DNA of 64,000 bases from assembly GCF_039729145.1 (NCBI RefSeq), contig NZ_CP155793.1, positions 2,666,001 to 2,730,000 on the forward strand. Direction: 5' to 3'. The translations under genes and the position numbers were made by a program. Positions within the stretch are counted from its first letter, which is position 1, and each line of letters begins with the position of its first letter. This document shows positions 8,893-17,940 of this stretch, in pieces. This DNA is from Microbacterium sp. SY138. Lineage in GTDB: Bacteria; Actinomycetota; Actinomycetes; Actinomycetales; Microbacteriaceae. A model generated the notes under the pieces. The model was not told the origin of the DNA. It made no database searches and saw only the letters and a list, made by a program, of their open reading frames with translations.

Positions 8893-10620
8893 TCAGCGCA
8901 GGCGCGCGGGGTTGGGCACGGCGTCGAGCAACTGGATCGTGTACGGATCCTCCGGATGCTGCAGCACCTCCGAGGTCTCGCCGCGCTCGACCACCCGTCC
9001 GCCGTTGAGCACCAGGATGTTCTGGGTCACCAGGCGCGCGCTCAGCAGGTCGTGCGTGATGTAGAGCATGCTGATGCCCCACCTCTCGCGCAGGTCCTCC
9101 AGCAGCGCCAGCACCCCGGCACGCAGCGAGACGTCGAGCATCGAGACGGGTTCATCGGCGATCAGCACCTGCGGGTCGCTCGCGAGCGCCCTGGCGATCA
9201 CGACGCGCTGCCGCTGCCCGCCGGAGAGCTGGTGCGGCAGCTTGGCGGCGAACTGCTCGACGGGCGTGAGGCCCACCGTCTCGAGCAGCTCGAGCACTCG
9301 CGCCCTCGCCTCGGGCCCCCGCAGCGTCGTGTAGTTCATGACCGGACGGGTGAGGGCGTACTCGACCGTGTGCAGCGGGTTGAGCGCCGCATACGGATCC
9401 TGGAACACCATCTGCACGTCCTTGCGGAGGTCACGCAGACCGTGTCGCTTGAGAGAGGCCACGTCGACATCGCCGAAGTGCACCGTACCGGAGGTCGGCT
9501 TCTCGACGCCCGTCAACATCTTGGCGATGGTCGACTTGCCCGAGCCCGAGGCGCCCACGAGTGCCAGGGCCTCCCCCGGTTCGAGCCGGAACGACACGTC
9601 GTCGACCGCGGTCACGGCGTCCTGCCCACGTCGAGGGGCCGGGTAGTGCTTCGAGACGCCCTCCACCACGATCGCCGCATCCGCACGACGGGTGTCGCGC
9701 GACGACACGGTCGGCAGCGTCTCGGTGACGTCGGTCCGCGCACGTCCTTCACGACGGCGGGTACCGGCGTCGAGGAAGCCGGGGATCTCGATCTTCTCCG
9801 CGCGGGGGTCCGCGTAGTGGCTGAGGAGCATCCGGGTGTACTCGTCCTGCGGGCGCTCGAGGATGTCGATGCTCCTGGCGTCTTCGACGATGTGCCCTTC
9901 GTGCATCACCATCACCCGGTCCGTCGCCTCCAGCACGATGCCGAGGTCGTGACTGATGAGGATGGCGGTGAAGTGCTCGGCCCGCTGCAGCTCCTTGATC
10001 GTGTCCATCACCGCGTGCTGCACGAGCACGTCGAGCGCCGTGGTGGGCTCGTCGAACACCATCAGCTGTGGTTCGAGAGACAGCGCGAGCGCGATCGAGG
10101 CACGCTGGCGCATACCGCCGGAGAGCTCACCCGGGTAACGGGCGACCACCGACGCGTCGAGGCCGACCTTGCCGATGAGCTCACGGGCACGCGCATCGCG
10201 GGCGTCCTTGGGCACGTGTCCGTGCGCCGCGAAGATGTCGCGGAAGTGGTTGCCGATCGTGCGCACGGGGTTGAGGGCGTTCATGCCCGACTGCAGCACC
10301 ATGGCGAATCCGCCCTGACGCTGACGACGCAGCTCCTCGGCATCCAGCTCGCGGATGTCGCGCCCGCCGAAGAGGATGCGCCCAGCGCTGATCCGCGCCG
10401 GGGGCTTCTGCAGTCGCGTGAGGGCGAAGCCGAGGGTCGACTTGCCCGACCCCGACTCGCCGACCAGACCGACGAACTCGCCGCGGCGGAGCGAGAACGA
10501 CACGTTCTCGACCGCGGTGACGGGCTTCGTGCCCGGCGAGGCGTATTCGACGGACAGCCCCTGCACCTCGAGCAGGATGTCGTTCTCCGTGGTGGTGGTC
10601 GCGGGTGCCATGGCGGTCAT
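8893..10620 (-). CDS. ABC transporter, fused DppD-DppF-type ATPase
   Basis: Two complete ABC ATPase domains in one 575-residue chain. Domain 1 (~12-265) has Walker A GESGSGKST, signature ELSGGMRQR and Walker B LMVFDEPT. Domain 2 (~320-565) has GASGSGKST, QLSGGQRQR and VLIADEP. Both belong to the oligopeptide/dipeptide (PepT) class. The ATG at 10620 overlaps the upstream permease stop (ATGA), so translation is coupled. It powers the importer formed with the two permeases and the lipoprotein. Peptide-class importers next to GH1 genes carry beta-glucosides in other bacteria (e.g. Thermotoga), which supports a sugar rather than a peptide substrate. Confidence 0.93.
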   Translation of the reverse strand: MTAMAPATTTTENDILLEVQGLSVEYASPGTKPVTAVENVSFSLRRGEFVGLVGESGSGKSTLGFALTRLQKPPARISAGRILFGGRDIRELDAEELRRQRQGGFAMVLQSGMNALNPVRTIGNHFRDIFAAHGHVPKDARDARARELIGKVGLDASVVARYPGELSGGMRQRASIALALSLEPQLMVFDEPTTALDVLVQHAVMDTIKELQRAEHFTAILISHDLGIVLEATDRVMVMHEGHIVEDARSIDILERPQDEYTRMLLSHYADPRAEKIEIPGFLDAGTRRREGRARTDVTETLPTVSSRDTRRADAAIVVEGVSKHYPAPRRGQDAVTAVDDVSFRLEPGEALALVGASGSGKSTIAKMLTGVEKPTSGTVHFGDVDVASLKRHGLRDLRKDVQMVFQDPYAALNPLHTVEYALTRPVMNYTTLRGPEARARVLELLETVGLTPVEQFAAKLPHQLSGGQRQRVVIARALASDPQVLIADEPVSMLDVSLRAGVLALLEDLRERWGISMLYITHDLLSARLVTQNILVLNGGRVVERGETSEVLQHPEDPYTIQLLDAVPNPARLR

Positions 10621-11531
10621 CGACCCTTCCCCTCTCGCAGGCGCGGATTGGAGATGCCGTCCACGCCGAAGTTGATCAGTGTCAGGCTCAACGCCAGCAG
10701 TGCGATGCACAGACCGGGGGCGAACAGCAGCAGCCACTGTCCGGTGAGCAGCGAGTTGGAGTTCTGCGCCCAGTAGAGCATGGTGCCCCAGCTGACGATG
10801 CTGGAGTCGCCGAGGCCGAGGAACTCCAGGCCTGCCTCCGCCAAGATCGCGGCCGTCGCCGCCCCGAAGAGCGTGCCGGCGATGATCGACGCCATGTTGG
10901 GCAGGATCTCGCGGAAGATGATGCGCGTCCTGCTGTCACCCGAGAACTGCGCCGAGGTGACGAAGTCGTTGCCGCGCAGCGACTGCGTCTGGCTGCGGAG
11001 CACACGGGCGCCCCAGGCCCAGCCGGTCACCACGATGACCGCGATGATCATCAGGATGCCGCCGTTCTGCAGGTACGCGGCGATCACGATCATGAGCGGG
11101 AGTCCGGGGATCACCAGGAAGAGGTTGACGATGAAGCCGACCACCTCGCCGGCGAAACCGCGCATGTAGCCCCAGCTGAGACCGATGAGCACCGCCACGA
11201 TGGTCGACAGGATGCCGGCGGCGAAGCCGACGAGCAGGCTGACCTGTGCGCCGTAGATGAGCTGGCTGAGCACGTCCTCCCCCGCGGCCGTCGTGCCGAG
11301 CCAGTGCGCCCACGACGCATCGGCGTTGCGCTCGAAGGTGTTGTCCTTCGCGCCGTAGGGGGCGAGGACGGGGGCGAACACCGCCACGAGCACGAAGAAG
11401 GCGAGGATGCACAACCCGAGCCGTGCCTTGCCATTGCTCCAGAGGGTGGCGACCATGCGTCCGAAGGCGCGCCATGGGCTGGGCGCGGCGATGCGCTCGG
11501 CGGGGATCTTGACGTTCATGGTGGAAGTCAT
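10617..11531 (-). CDS. ABC transporter permease, DppC type
   Basis: Inner-membrane permease, 304 residues with about six helices after an N-terminal cytoplasmic segment. The DppC/OppC marks are an N-terminal extra helix followed by VLAPYGAKD and HWLGTTAAGEDVLSQLIYGA, and the EAA-loop region ILPNMASIIAGTLFGA before a FLGLGDSSIVSWG segment. Its start overlaps the upstream permease and its stop overlaps the ATPase (ATGA both times). It forms the transmembrane channel with the adjacent DppB-type protein. Confidence 0.92.
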   Translation of the reverse strand: MTSTMNVKIPAERIAAPSPWRAFGRMVATLWSNGKARLGLCILAFFVLVAVFAPVLAPYGAKDNTFERNADASWAHWLGTTAAGEDVLSQLIYGAQVSLLVGFAAGILSTIVAVLIGLSWGYMRGFAGEVVGFIVNLFLVIPGLPLMIVIAAYLQNGGILMIIAVIVVTGWAWGARVLRSQTQSLRGNDFVTSAQFSGDSRTRIIFREILPNMASIIAGTLFGAATAAILAEAGLEFLGLGDSSIVSWGTMLYWAQNSNSLLTGQWLLLFAPGLCIALLALSLTLINFGVDGISNPRLREGKGR

Positions 11532-12508
11532 CGGCGGGTCCTTGGGTCGAGTACCCCGTACAGGATGTCAACGAGGAAGTTGGCGATGAGCACGCTCACG
11601 GTGATCATCAGGAAGAGCGCCTGCATGAGCGGGTAGTCCTGCCCGATCACGGCGTTGAAGAGCAGATAGCCGATGCCCGGGTATCCGAACACCTGTTCCA
11701 CCAGGATCGATCCGCCGACCACACCGCCGAGCGTGAGCCCGAAGCCGGTGAGGTTCGGCAGGATCGCGTTGCGCGCGGCGTAGCGGAGGGCGATCGTGCG
11801 GCCGTGCAGCCCGTTCGCCTCGCCGAACGTGATGTAGTCCTCGCCGAGCGTGTTGATCATGGCGTTGCGCATGCCGATGATCCAGCCGCCCAGGGAGGTG
11901 AGCAGGATCGTCAGGGCCGGCAGGAACGCGTGGCTGAGCAGGTCTCCGAGGAACTCCCAGGTGAACCCGGGTGTCGTGGTCGCCGAATAGGCGCCGGTGG
12001 TCGGGAACCAGTGCAGCACGTAGCCGAAGAAGAACAGCAGCAGCAGCGCGGTCCAGAAGTACGGGAACGTGCTGAGGAACGAACCGGTCAGCGTCGGGAG
12101 CGTGTCGAGCCAGGTGCCGCGACGCCAGGCGGCGGCGACGCCGATGAGCGTGCCGATCACGAACGCGAGGATCGTGACGATGCCGACGAGCCCGATCGTG
12201 TACGGCAGCGCCGTGGACACCATGCTCGACACCGACTGCGGATAGAACGTGTACGAGACGCCGAAGTCGAGCCGGACGACCTGGCCGAGATAGGCGATGT
12301 ACTGGTCCCACAGCGATCCGGTCGGAACACCCAGCTGCGCCTCGATGGCGGCGCGCGTGGCGTCCGACACCGGCCCGTTCTGGGACAGCTTGGCGATGGC
12401 GGCATCCGCCGGGGAACCGGGCATCATGCGCGGGAGGAAGAAGTTCAGGGTGACCGCGGCCCACAGGGTGAGCACGAACAGGCCGAACTTCTGGAGCACG
12501 TACTTCAC
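11528..12508 (-). CDS. ABC transporter permease, DppB type
   Basis: 326 residues, six predicted helices. The N-terminal helix is followed by the DppB landmark FFLPRMMPGSPADAAI, then a long extracytoplasmic loop and the cytoplasmic EAA loop near RNAILPNLTGFGLTLGG with LVEQVFGYPGIGYLLFNAV. Its ATG overlaps the solute-binding protein stop by 4 nt (12505-12508), and its stop overlaps the DppC-type start. It is the partner permease of the beta-glucoside importer. Confidence 0.92.
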   Translation of the reverse strand: MKYVLQKFGLFVLTLWAAVTLNFFLPRMMPGSPADAAIAKLSQNGPVSDATRAAIEAQLGVPTGSLWDQYIAYLGQVVRLDFGVSYTFYPQSVSSMVSTALPYTIGLVGIVTILAFVIGTLIGVAAAWRRGTWLDTLPTLTGSFLSTFPYFWTALLLLFFFGYVLHWFPTTGAYSATTTPGFTWEFLGDLLSHAFLPALTILLTSLGGWIIGMRNAMINTLGEDYITFGEANGLHGRTIALRYAARNAILPNLTGFGLTLGGVVGGSILVEQVFGYPGIGYLLFNAVIGQDYPLMQALFLMITVSVLIANFLVDILYGVLDPRTRR

Positions 12509-14184
12509 TTGTCGTCCTCCTTCACGCGCTCGAGCCGGGTGAAGATGCCCAGCGGCGCGGAGTCGTAGTTCTGCGGGATCATGTACGGGTCTTCCTCACT
12601 CGGCCAGCCTGTGAACTTGGCGTCGCTGAACAGGCCCCAGATGCCGCCGTAGTAGAGGCCGATCACGGGCATCTCGTCGTAGACGACGCCCTGCAGCTCC
12701 TTCACGATCTCGGCCTGGCGGGCGGAGTCGACGGTCTCGCGATATTCGGCGAGCAGTGCGTCGACCTTGTCCGACTTGTAGCGCTCGAAGTTGTTCGCGG
12801 TCGGCTTTCCCGACGGCACGTAGAACTCGCTGGAGAGCAGGTTGTTGTAGGCCTGGTACACGTCGCCGTTGCCCATGCCGCCGATCGCCATCTCGAAGTC
12901 GCCGTTGCTGATCGCGCTCTGATATCCCGCGGGCTGCGGAAGCTTGAGGGTGACCTTCACGCCGACGTCGGCGAGCTGGCTGCGCACGGTCTGCGCCGCC
13001 CTGGTCCAGTCGGAATACCCGTTCGCCGTGGTCAGCGCGAACTCGAGCTGCTCGCCGTTCGCGTCGACGAGACGGTCGCCGTCGAGGGTGTAGCCCGCGT
13101 CGGCGAAGGCGGCGAGAGCGGCATCCTCGTCCTGCGTGATCATGCCCTGATCGGGGATGCTCGGATCCAGGTACTGCTCCTGGTTCGGAAGGATGAGACC
13201 GGTCTGACCCGCCGGCTTCATGTATCCCTCGGAGGCGGTCTCTGCGATCTCCTCACGATCGAGGGAGAGCGCGATGCCGCGTCGCACGTTCACGTCGTCG
13301 AAGGGCGCGACCTCGAGGTTCGGCATCAACGCGATCACGCCGCCGGGCGGGAACCACCACGCGTTGTGCTCGCTCGCCGCGCCCCAGGTGCCCTCGACGT
13401 CGGAGATGAAGGAGTAGGCCCAGTCGTAACCGCGGGTGACGGTGTCGAGCTGCGAGTTCGTGGCGGGAAGGATGATGTGCTCGATCTCGATCGAGTCGGC
13501 CTGCCAGTAGTCGGGGTTCTTGTCCATCGAGTACTGCTGGTCGTTGTAGTTGCCGAGCACGAACGGCCCGGTTCCGACCGGATCCTCGTTGCGATACGTG
13601 CCGGGGTCCTTCACGTCGGACCAGAGGTGCTCGGGGACGATCATGGTCTGTCCGAGGATCGCCAGCGACGGCGCGTCCTCGGTCTTGAGGTGCAGGATCA
13701 CGTCGCTGCCCTCGGTCTCGACGCTGTCGAGGTGCTGCCATGCGCCCTTGATGTCGAGCGACGGGTTGTCCTTGAGCAGCTGGAACGTGAAGGCCACGTC
13801 CTCGGGTGTCAGGTCTTCGCCGTCGCTCCACTTCACGTCGTCGCGGATCGTCATGACGATCGTGCGCGCGTCGGGCTGACTCCATTCGGAGGCGAGCCAC
13901 GGGTTCTGCGTGCCGTCGAGCGGATTGATCAGGATCAGCGGCTCGTAGATCCACCGCGACGCGGTGCGCGTGTTGGTGAGGTACGGGTTGAAGTTCTTCG
14001 TGAAGAACGGGTTGCCCTTGTCGGCATTGATCAGCATCGTGTCGGCGCCGATCGACGGATCGGGTTGGGATGTGATCTGGATGCTGCAGCCGCTGAGGGC
14101 GACCGCCACGGCCGCGAGGCCCACGATCGTCGCTCGGCGCCAGCGCTGCATCATGCGCCGTCCCGGTGTTCTGCCACCTGACAT
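12505..14184 (-). CDS. ABC transporter solute-binding lipoprotein (family 5)
   Basis: Extracytoplasmic binding protein of the peptide/nickel/sugar family 5, ~559 residues. A positively charged start and hydrophobic stretch end in the lipobox VALSGC, so it is lipid-anchored. Family features include the TFQLLKDNPSLD and VGTGPFVLGNYNDQQ stretches. The start at ATG 14184 is preferred because AGGTGG lies 6 nt upstream; ATG 14196 and ATG 14154 are alternatives. First gene of the operon. A promoter with an embedded LacI-type operator lies ~110 nt upstream, so expression probably depends on the neighbouring LacI protein. The GH1 gene suggests a beta-glucoside or cello-oligosaccharide ligand. Confidence 0.9.
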   Translation of the reverse strand: MSGGRTPGRRMMQRWRRATIVGLAAVAVALSGCSIQITSQPDPSIGADTMLINADKGNPFFTKNFNPYLTNTRTASRWIYEPLILINPLDGTQNPWLASEWSQPDARTIVMTIRDDVKWSDGEDLTPEDVAFTFQLLKDNPSLDIKGAWQHLDSVETEGSDVILHLKTEDAPSLAILGQTMIVPEHLWSDVKDPGTYRNEDPVGTGPFVLGNYNDQQYSMDKNPDYWQADSIEIEHIILPATNSQLDTVTRGYDWAYSFISDVEGTWGAASEHNAWWFPPGGVIALMPNLEVAPFDDVNVRRGIALSLDREEIAETASEGYMKPAGQTGLILPNQEQYLDPSIPDQGMITQDEDAALAAFADAGYTLDGDRLVDANGEQLEFALTTANGYSDWTRAAQTVRSQLADVGVKVTLKLPQPAGYQSAISNGDFEMAIGGMGNGDVYQAYNNLLSSEFYVPSGKPTANNFERYKSDKVDALLAEYRETVDSARQAEIVKELQGVVYDEMPVIGLYYGGIWGLFSDAKFTGWPSEEDPYMIPQNYDSAPLGIFTRLERVKEDDK

Positions 14185-14294
14185 CTGCCACCTCATGTCG
14201 TCTCTGTCATGAAGGGCGCCCCTGCCGGACCACCGGAACTTCGGAACACCCGCACGGCCTGCGCCGTCTCAGGGCGGTGTGCACCGCCTCAGTG

Positions 14295-14324
14295 ATTGTA
14301 AGCGCATACATTTTGCGATCGCAA
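14295..14324 (-). promoter_or_regulatory. promoter of the beta-glucoside operon
   Basis: On the minus strand, -35 TTGCGA (14319-14324), 18-bp spacer and -10 TACAAT (14295-14300). It precedes the solute-binding protein gene with a ~100-nt leader, and its -10 end overlaps the operator. Confidence 0.6.
14297..14310 (+). promoter_or_regulatory. LacI-type operator
   Basis: Imperfect palindrome TGTAAGCGCATACA (6 of 7 bases match between half-sites) with the central CG usual for LacI-family operators. It overlaps the -10 box of the operon promoter, consistent with repression by the LacI protein encoded just upstream. Confidence 0.6.
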
Positions 14325-14361
14325 CCCCTTGACACGGGCGCGCCGACCATGGCCGCGCCGT

Positions 14362-15474
14362 TCAGACGGGGCGCTGAGAGCTCTCGCGCAGCAGGATCTG
14401 GAGGGGCAGCCGGGCGACCACCGGGTCGGCTTCCGCGTTCTCCAGCCGCCGGGCGAGCACCTGAACGGCCGCCCGGCCGAGGTCGATCATCGGCTGACGG
14501 ATCGTGGTCAGCGGAGGCTGCGACAGCGCGGCGGCCTCGATCCCGTCGAAGCCCGTCACCAGGACGTCGTCCGGCACGCGGATACCGGCGCCTCGGAGCA
14601 CGTCGAGCGCTCCGAGCGCCATCTGATCGTTCGCGGCGATCAGCGCGGCCGGCACCCCCGCGGCGAGAAGCTCCTCGGCCGCGCGGCGCCCCGATGCGCG
14701 GGTGAAGTCGCCGCGCAGCACGGTCACGTCGTCTAGCCCACCACCGGCAGCCGTCACGGCGGCCGCGAACCCCTCCCAGCGCTGCAGGCCGTCCGGCGAA
14801 TCCGCGGGCCCCGCGAGGAACGCGAGCCGCCCGTCTCCCACCTGCGCCAGCACGTGCCTGGTCAGCTCACCCATCGCCTCGGCGTTGCTCACCGTGACGT
14901 GGTCGTAGTGATCGCCGCGGGGAGGACCCGAGAGCACCACCACGGGGATGCGCCGCGCCAGCCGGGCCAGCACGTCGTCCGGCACGCTGCTCGCGAGGAC
15001 CATGAGCCCGTCCACACGGCCCGCCATGTCGCGCACGGTGGAGCGGTCAGGGTCGTCCCGCCCGACGCCGACCATCAGCACGAAACCCTGCTTCCAGGCC
15101 TCCAGCTCCGCACCGCGCAGCACCTCGTCGAGGAACAGCATCGAGGTGTGCCGGCCGTCGGATTCCACCTCGTCGCGGACGATCGCGAACGGCGGTGCGT
15201 CGGCGTCGGCGGCGGAGAGCGCGTCGAGGGGCGGAGCATCCTCGGCGGCGTCGAACCCCGGGAAGTACAGCCCGAGCACCCCGGTTCGACGCTCGGCGAG
15301 TCCGCGGGCGCTGCCGCTGGGCACGTACCCCAGCGCGGCGACGGCGTCGAGCACGCGCTCACGGGTGACCGGGCGCACCGCATCCGGCGAGCGCAGCACA
15401 CGCGAGACCGTGGCGATCGAGACGCCGGCCCGATCGGCCACGTCGTACACGGTCGCCGCCTTGCTCACGGTCAC
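14362..15474 (-). CDS. LacI-family transcriptional regulator of the beta-glucoside operon
   Basis: DNA-binding repressor with an N-terminal LacI helix-turn-helix (residues ~7-55: TVYDVADRAGVSIATVSRVL, then a VLDAVAALGYVPS hinge) and a periplasmic-binding-protein-like effector domain to residue 370. The GTG start at 15474 overlaps the rsmI stop. A 6-bp GC stem (14337-14342 with 14354-14359) just after its stop may separate it from the ABC operon. The operator found in that operon's promoter makes it the likely local regulator, with a sugar or sugar breakdown product as inducer; the effector is inferred. Confidence 0.9.
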   Translation of the reverse strand: MTVSKAATVYDVADRAGVSIATVSRVLRSPDAVRPVTRERVLDAVAALGYVPSGSARGLAERRTGVLGLYFPGFDAAEDAPPLDALSAADADAPPFAIVRDEVESDGRHTSMLFLDEVLRGAELEAWKQGFVLMVGVGRDDPDRSTVRDMAGRVDGLMVLASSVPDDVLARLARRIPVVVLSGPPRGDHYDHVTVSNAEAMGELTRHVLAQVGDGRLAFLAGPADSPDGLQRWEGFAAAVTAAGGGLDDVTVLRGDFTRASGRRAAEELLAAGVPAALIAANDQMALGALDVLRGAGIRVPDDVLVTGFDGIEAAALSQPPLTTIRQPMIDLGRAAVQVLARRLENAEADPVVARLPLQILLRESSQRPV

Positions 15475-16298
15475 GCTCCTCCGGAGCGGGCGGCGAGGGC
15501 GGCCTGATAGAGGTCGCGGGAGGAGAGACCCGTGAGGCCGGCGACCTCGGAGGCGGCGTCCTTCAACCGGATGCCGTCGGCGACGAGCTTCTGCACCTGC
15601 GCGAGAGCGTCTTCCGGGGAGGCATCGCGGTGCGCCGCCCCTTCGACCACGACGACGATCTCACCCTTCACGCCGTCCTCGGCCCAGGCGACGAGTTCCG
15701 ATGCTGTGCCGCGGCGCACCTCCTCGTACAGTTTCGTCAGCTCTCGGCACACCGCGATCCGCCGGTCGTCGCCGAATGCCGCCCCCATGTCGGCGAGGGA
15801 GCTCGCGAGGCGGGCGGGCGATTCGAAGAAGACCATGGTGCGGGGTTCGGCCGCCAGCGCGCGCAGAGTCGAACGCCGCTCCCCCGGCTTGCGCGGCAGG
15901 AACCCCTCGAACGTGAAGCGGTCGGTGGGCAGGCCCGAGATCGCGAGTGCCATCAGCACCGCGCTCGGCCCGGGGATCGCGGTCACCGTGACGCCCTGAG
16001 CGACCGCTTCGGCGACCAGCCCGTAGCCGGGGTCGCTCACGGTGGGCATCCCGGCATCGCTCATCACCACGATGTCGGTCTCGGCCGCGAGAGCCGCCAG
16101 CTCGGCGGCCTTCTGCTTCTCGTTGTGGTCGTGCAGGGCGATCAGGCGCGGGCGGTTCTCGATCTGCAGGGCCTTCAGCAGACGTTGCGTGGTGCGGGTG
16201 TCTTCGGCCACGACGACCTCGGCGTTCTCCAAGACCTCCACGAGACGGCGCGACGCGTCGCCGAGATTTCCGATCGGAGTGGCGGCGAGGATGATCAC
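15471..16298 (-). CDS. rsmI: 16S rRNA (cytidine1402-2'-O)-methyltransferase
   Basis: RsmI methylates the ribose of C1402 in the decoding centre using SAM. The 275-residue tetrapyrrole-methylase-fold protein starts with the family signature IILAATPIGNLGDAS, followed by VVAEDTRTTQRLL, HDHNE, VVMSDAGMPTVSDPGY and TAIPGPSAV. The start is GTG at 16298, supported by a TAAGCT -10 box 6 nt upstream. It is divergent from the mannosyltransferase gene. The LacI gene follows with an overlap, so basal lacI expression may come from the rsmI promoter. Confidence 0.95.
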   Translation of the reverse strand: MIILAATPIGNLGDASRRLVEVLENAEVVVAEDTRTTQRLLKALQIENRPRLIALHDHNEKQKAAELAALAAETDIVVMSDAGMPTVSDPGYGLVAEAVAQGVTVTAIPGPSAVLMALAISGLPTDRFTFEGFLPRKPGERRSTLRALAAEPRTMVFFESPARLASSLADMGAAFGDDRRIAVCRELTKLYEEVRRGTASELVAWAEDGVKGEIVVVVEGAAHRDASPEDALAQVQKLVADGIRLKDAASEVAGLTGLSSRDLYQAALAARSGGA

Positions 16299-16304
16299 CC
16301 GCCC

Positions 16305-16310
16305 AGCTTA
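16305..16310 (-). promoter_or_regulatory. -10 box of leaderless rsmI promoter
   Basis: TAAGCT, 6 nt before the GTG at 16298. Confidence 0.55.
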
Positions 16311-16348
16311 GGCGGGCCGGATGCAGCCGGCCGAGAAGGCCGGTTGTC

Positions 16349-16354
16349 TAGGCT
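16349..16354 (+). promoter_or_regulatory. -10 box of leaderless mannosyltransferase promoter
   Basis: TAGGCT, 6 nt before the GTG at 16361. A 6-bp hairpin (16327-16332 with 16338-16343) lies just upstream, between the two divergent promoters. Confidence 0.5.
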
Positions 16355-16360
16355 GGAGCG

Positions 16361-17914
16361 GTGACCGCGCCCGTGCCCCTGCTTCCCGCTCCCGATGAGC
16401 GGTTGACGCGCTACGGGCGACTGCGTGACCGCCTGCTCAACGCCCCAGACTGGGGACGCGCGATCCGGTGGCTCGCACCCCTCGTCATCACCGCGATCGC
16501 CGCCCTCCTCCGGCTGATCAACGTCGCCCATCCGCATCAGCTCGCTTTCGACGAGACGTACTACGTCAAAGACGCCTGGTCGCTGTGGACGCTCGGCTAC
16601 GAGGGCACCTGGGGCGAGAACGCCAACGACGCCTTCGTCACGCTGCAGCAGCTGCCGCTGTCCGAACAGGGCGCGTTCATCGTGCATCCGCCGCTCGGCA
16701 AGTGGCTCATCGCGCTCGGCATGGCGATCGGCGGGCCGGACAACAGCGCCGGCTGGCGACTCGCGACCGCGGTGCTCGGCAGCGCCTCGGTGCTCCTGGT
16801 CTACCTGATCGCGCGACGGCTCAGCGGTTCCGTGATCGTCGCGAGCGTGGCCGGGACGCTGCTCGCGATCGACGGTCTCAGCATCGTGATGAGTCGCATC
16901 GCCCTGCTCGACGGCATCCTGACGTTCTTCGTCCTGCTGGGTGTGCTCTTCGTGATCATCGACCGGCAGCGGACGATCCCGGTGCTCGAGAAGCGCGATC
17001 CCGACACCCCGGATCCGTTCTGGGGTCCGGTGCTCTGGCGTCGTCCGTGGCTGATCGCCGCGGGAGCCGCCCTCGGCGCGGCGTCGGCCGTGAAGTGGTC
17101 GGGGCTGTACGTGCTGGCGGGCTTCGGCCTGTACGTCGTCGTCACGGATGCGCTCGCCCGCCGTCGCGCGGGAGTGGTGCTGTGGCCGACCGCGGCCGCG
17201 TTCCGACAGGGGCCGGTCTCGTTCGTGCTGCTCGTCTTCCCCGCCCTGGCGGTGTACCTGATCAGCTGGACCGGCTGGCTGGTGACGGCAGGCGGCTATG
17301 ACCGGCAGAGCGACCCGAACCCGCTGATCGCGCTGTGGAAGTACCACGAGTCGATGCTCGGCTTCCACGTCGGCCTCACTCGCGGGCACCCCTACGCGAG
17401 TCCCGCCTGGGAGTGGCCGTTCCTGCTGCGCCCCACGGCGGTCTGGGTCGACTCCGACCCCGCGGGCTGCGGGACGGATCACTGCATCGGCGTGATCTCG
17501 GCGATCCCGAATCCGCTCATCTGGTACGCGGGCGTGGCCGCAGCGATCTACCTGCTCTACCGCCTGGTGCGCGGCTGGATCACCCGGCAGCCCGTCGGCC
17601 CGGAGCTGAGCATCCCCCTGGTCGGCCTCGCCGTCACCTACGTGCCGTGGCTGATGTTCCCCGACCGCACGATCTTCCAGTTCTACACCGTCGTGATGAT
17701 GCCGTTCCTCGTGCTCGCGCTGGCGATGACGCTGCGGATCATCGCCGGGCGACGTGAGGATCCGCTGCACCGCCGGCAGTCCGGCGAGCGCACCGCGATG
17801 ATCTTCCTCGCGTTCGTGGTGCTCGTGTCGGCGTTCTTCCTTCCCCTGTGGACGGGGATGAGCGTGCCGTACGAATTCTGGCTGGTGCACAACTGGCTGC
17901 CCGGCTGGGTGTGA
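16361..17914 (+). CDS. pmt: dolichyl/polyprenyl-phosphate-mannose--protein mannosyltransferase
   Basis: GT39-family membrane enzyme that transfers mannose from polyprenyl-phosphate mannose to Ser/Thr of exported proteins at the outer face of the membrane. It has 517 residues and about ten helices. The catalytic acidic pair is D64-E65 in LAFDETYYVKDAW, in the first extracytoplasmic loop, followed by HPPLGKWLIALG and the family motif MSRIALLDGILTFFVLLG. The start is GTG at 16361 with TAGGCT 6 nt upstream. The position next to rsmI is the usual actinobacterial arrangement. The secreted protein at 27.8-31.0 kb is a conceivable substrate, which is only inference. Confidence 0.93.
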   Translation: MTAPVPLLPAPDERLTRYGRLRDRLLNAPDWGRAIRWLAPLVITAIAALLRLINVAHPHQLAFDETYYVKDAWSLWTLGYEGTWGENANDAFVTLQQLPLSEQGAFIVHPPLGKWLIALGMAIGGPDNSAGWRLATAVLGSASVLLVYLIARRLSGSVIVASVAGTLLAIDGLSIVMSRIALLDGILTFFVLLGVLFVIIDRQRTIPVLEKRDPDTPDPFWGPVLWRRPWLIAAGAALGAASAVKWSGLYVLAGFGLYVVVTDALARRRAGVVLWPTAAAFRQGPVSFVLLVFPALAVYLISWTGWLVTAGGYDRQSDPNPLIALWKYHESMLGFHVGLTRGHPYASPAWEWPFLLRPTAVWVDSDPAGCGTDHCIGVISAIPNPLIWYAGVAAAIYLLYRLVRGWITRQPVGPELSIPLVGLAVTYVPWLMFPDRTIFQFYTVVMMPFLVLALAMTLRIIAGRREDPLHRRQSGERTAMIFLAFVVLVSAFFLPLWTGMSVPYEFWLVHNWLPGWV

Positions 17915-17940
17915 GCCCGCCCGACGCACCACAGCGTCCC

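Noticed and set aside
14329..14334. TTGACA on the plus strand, a consensus -35
   Set aside because: No -10 at a suitable distance and no plus-strand gene follows; the minus-strand promoter fits the operon.
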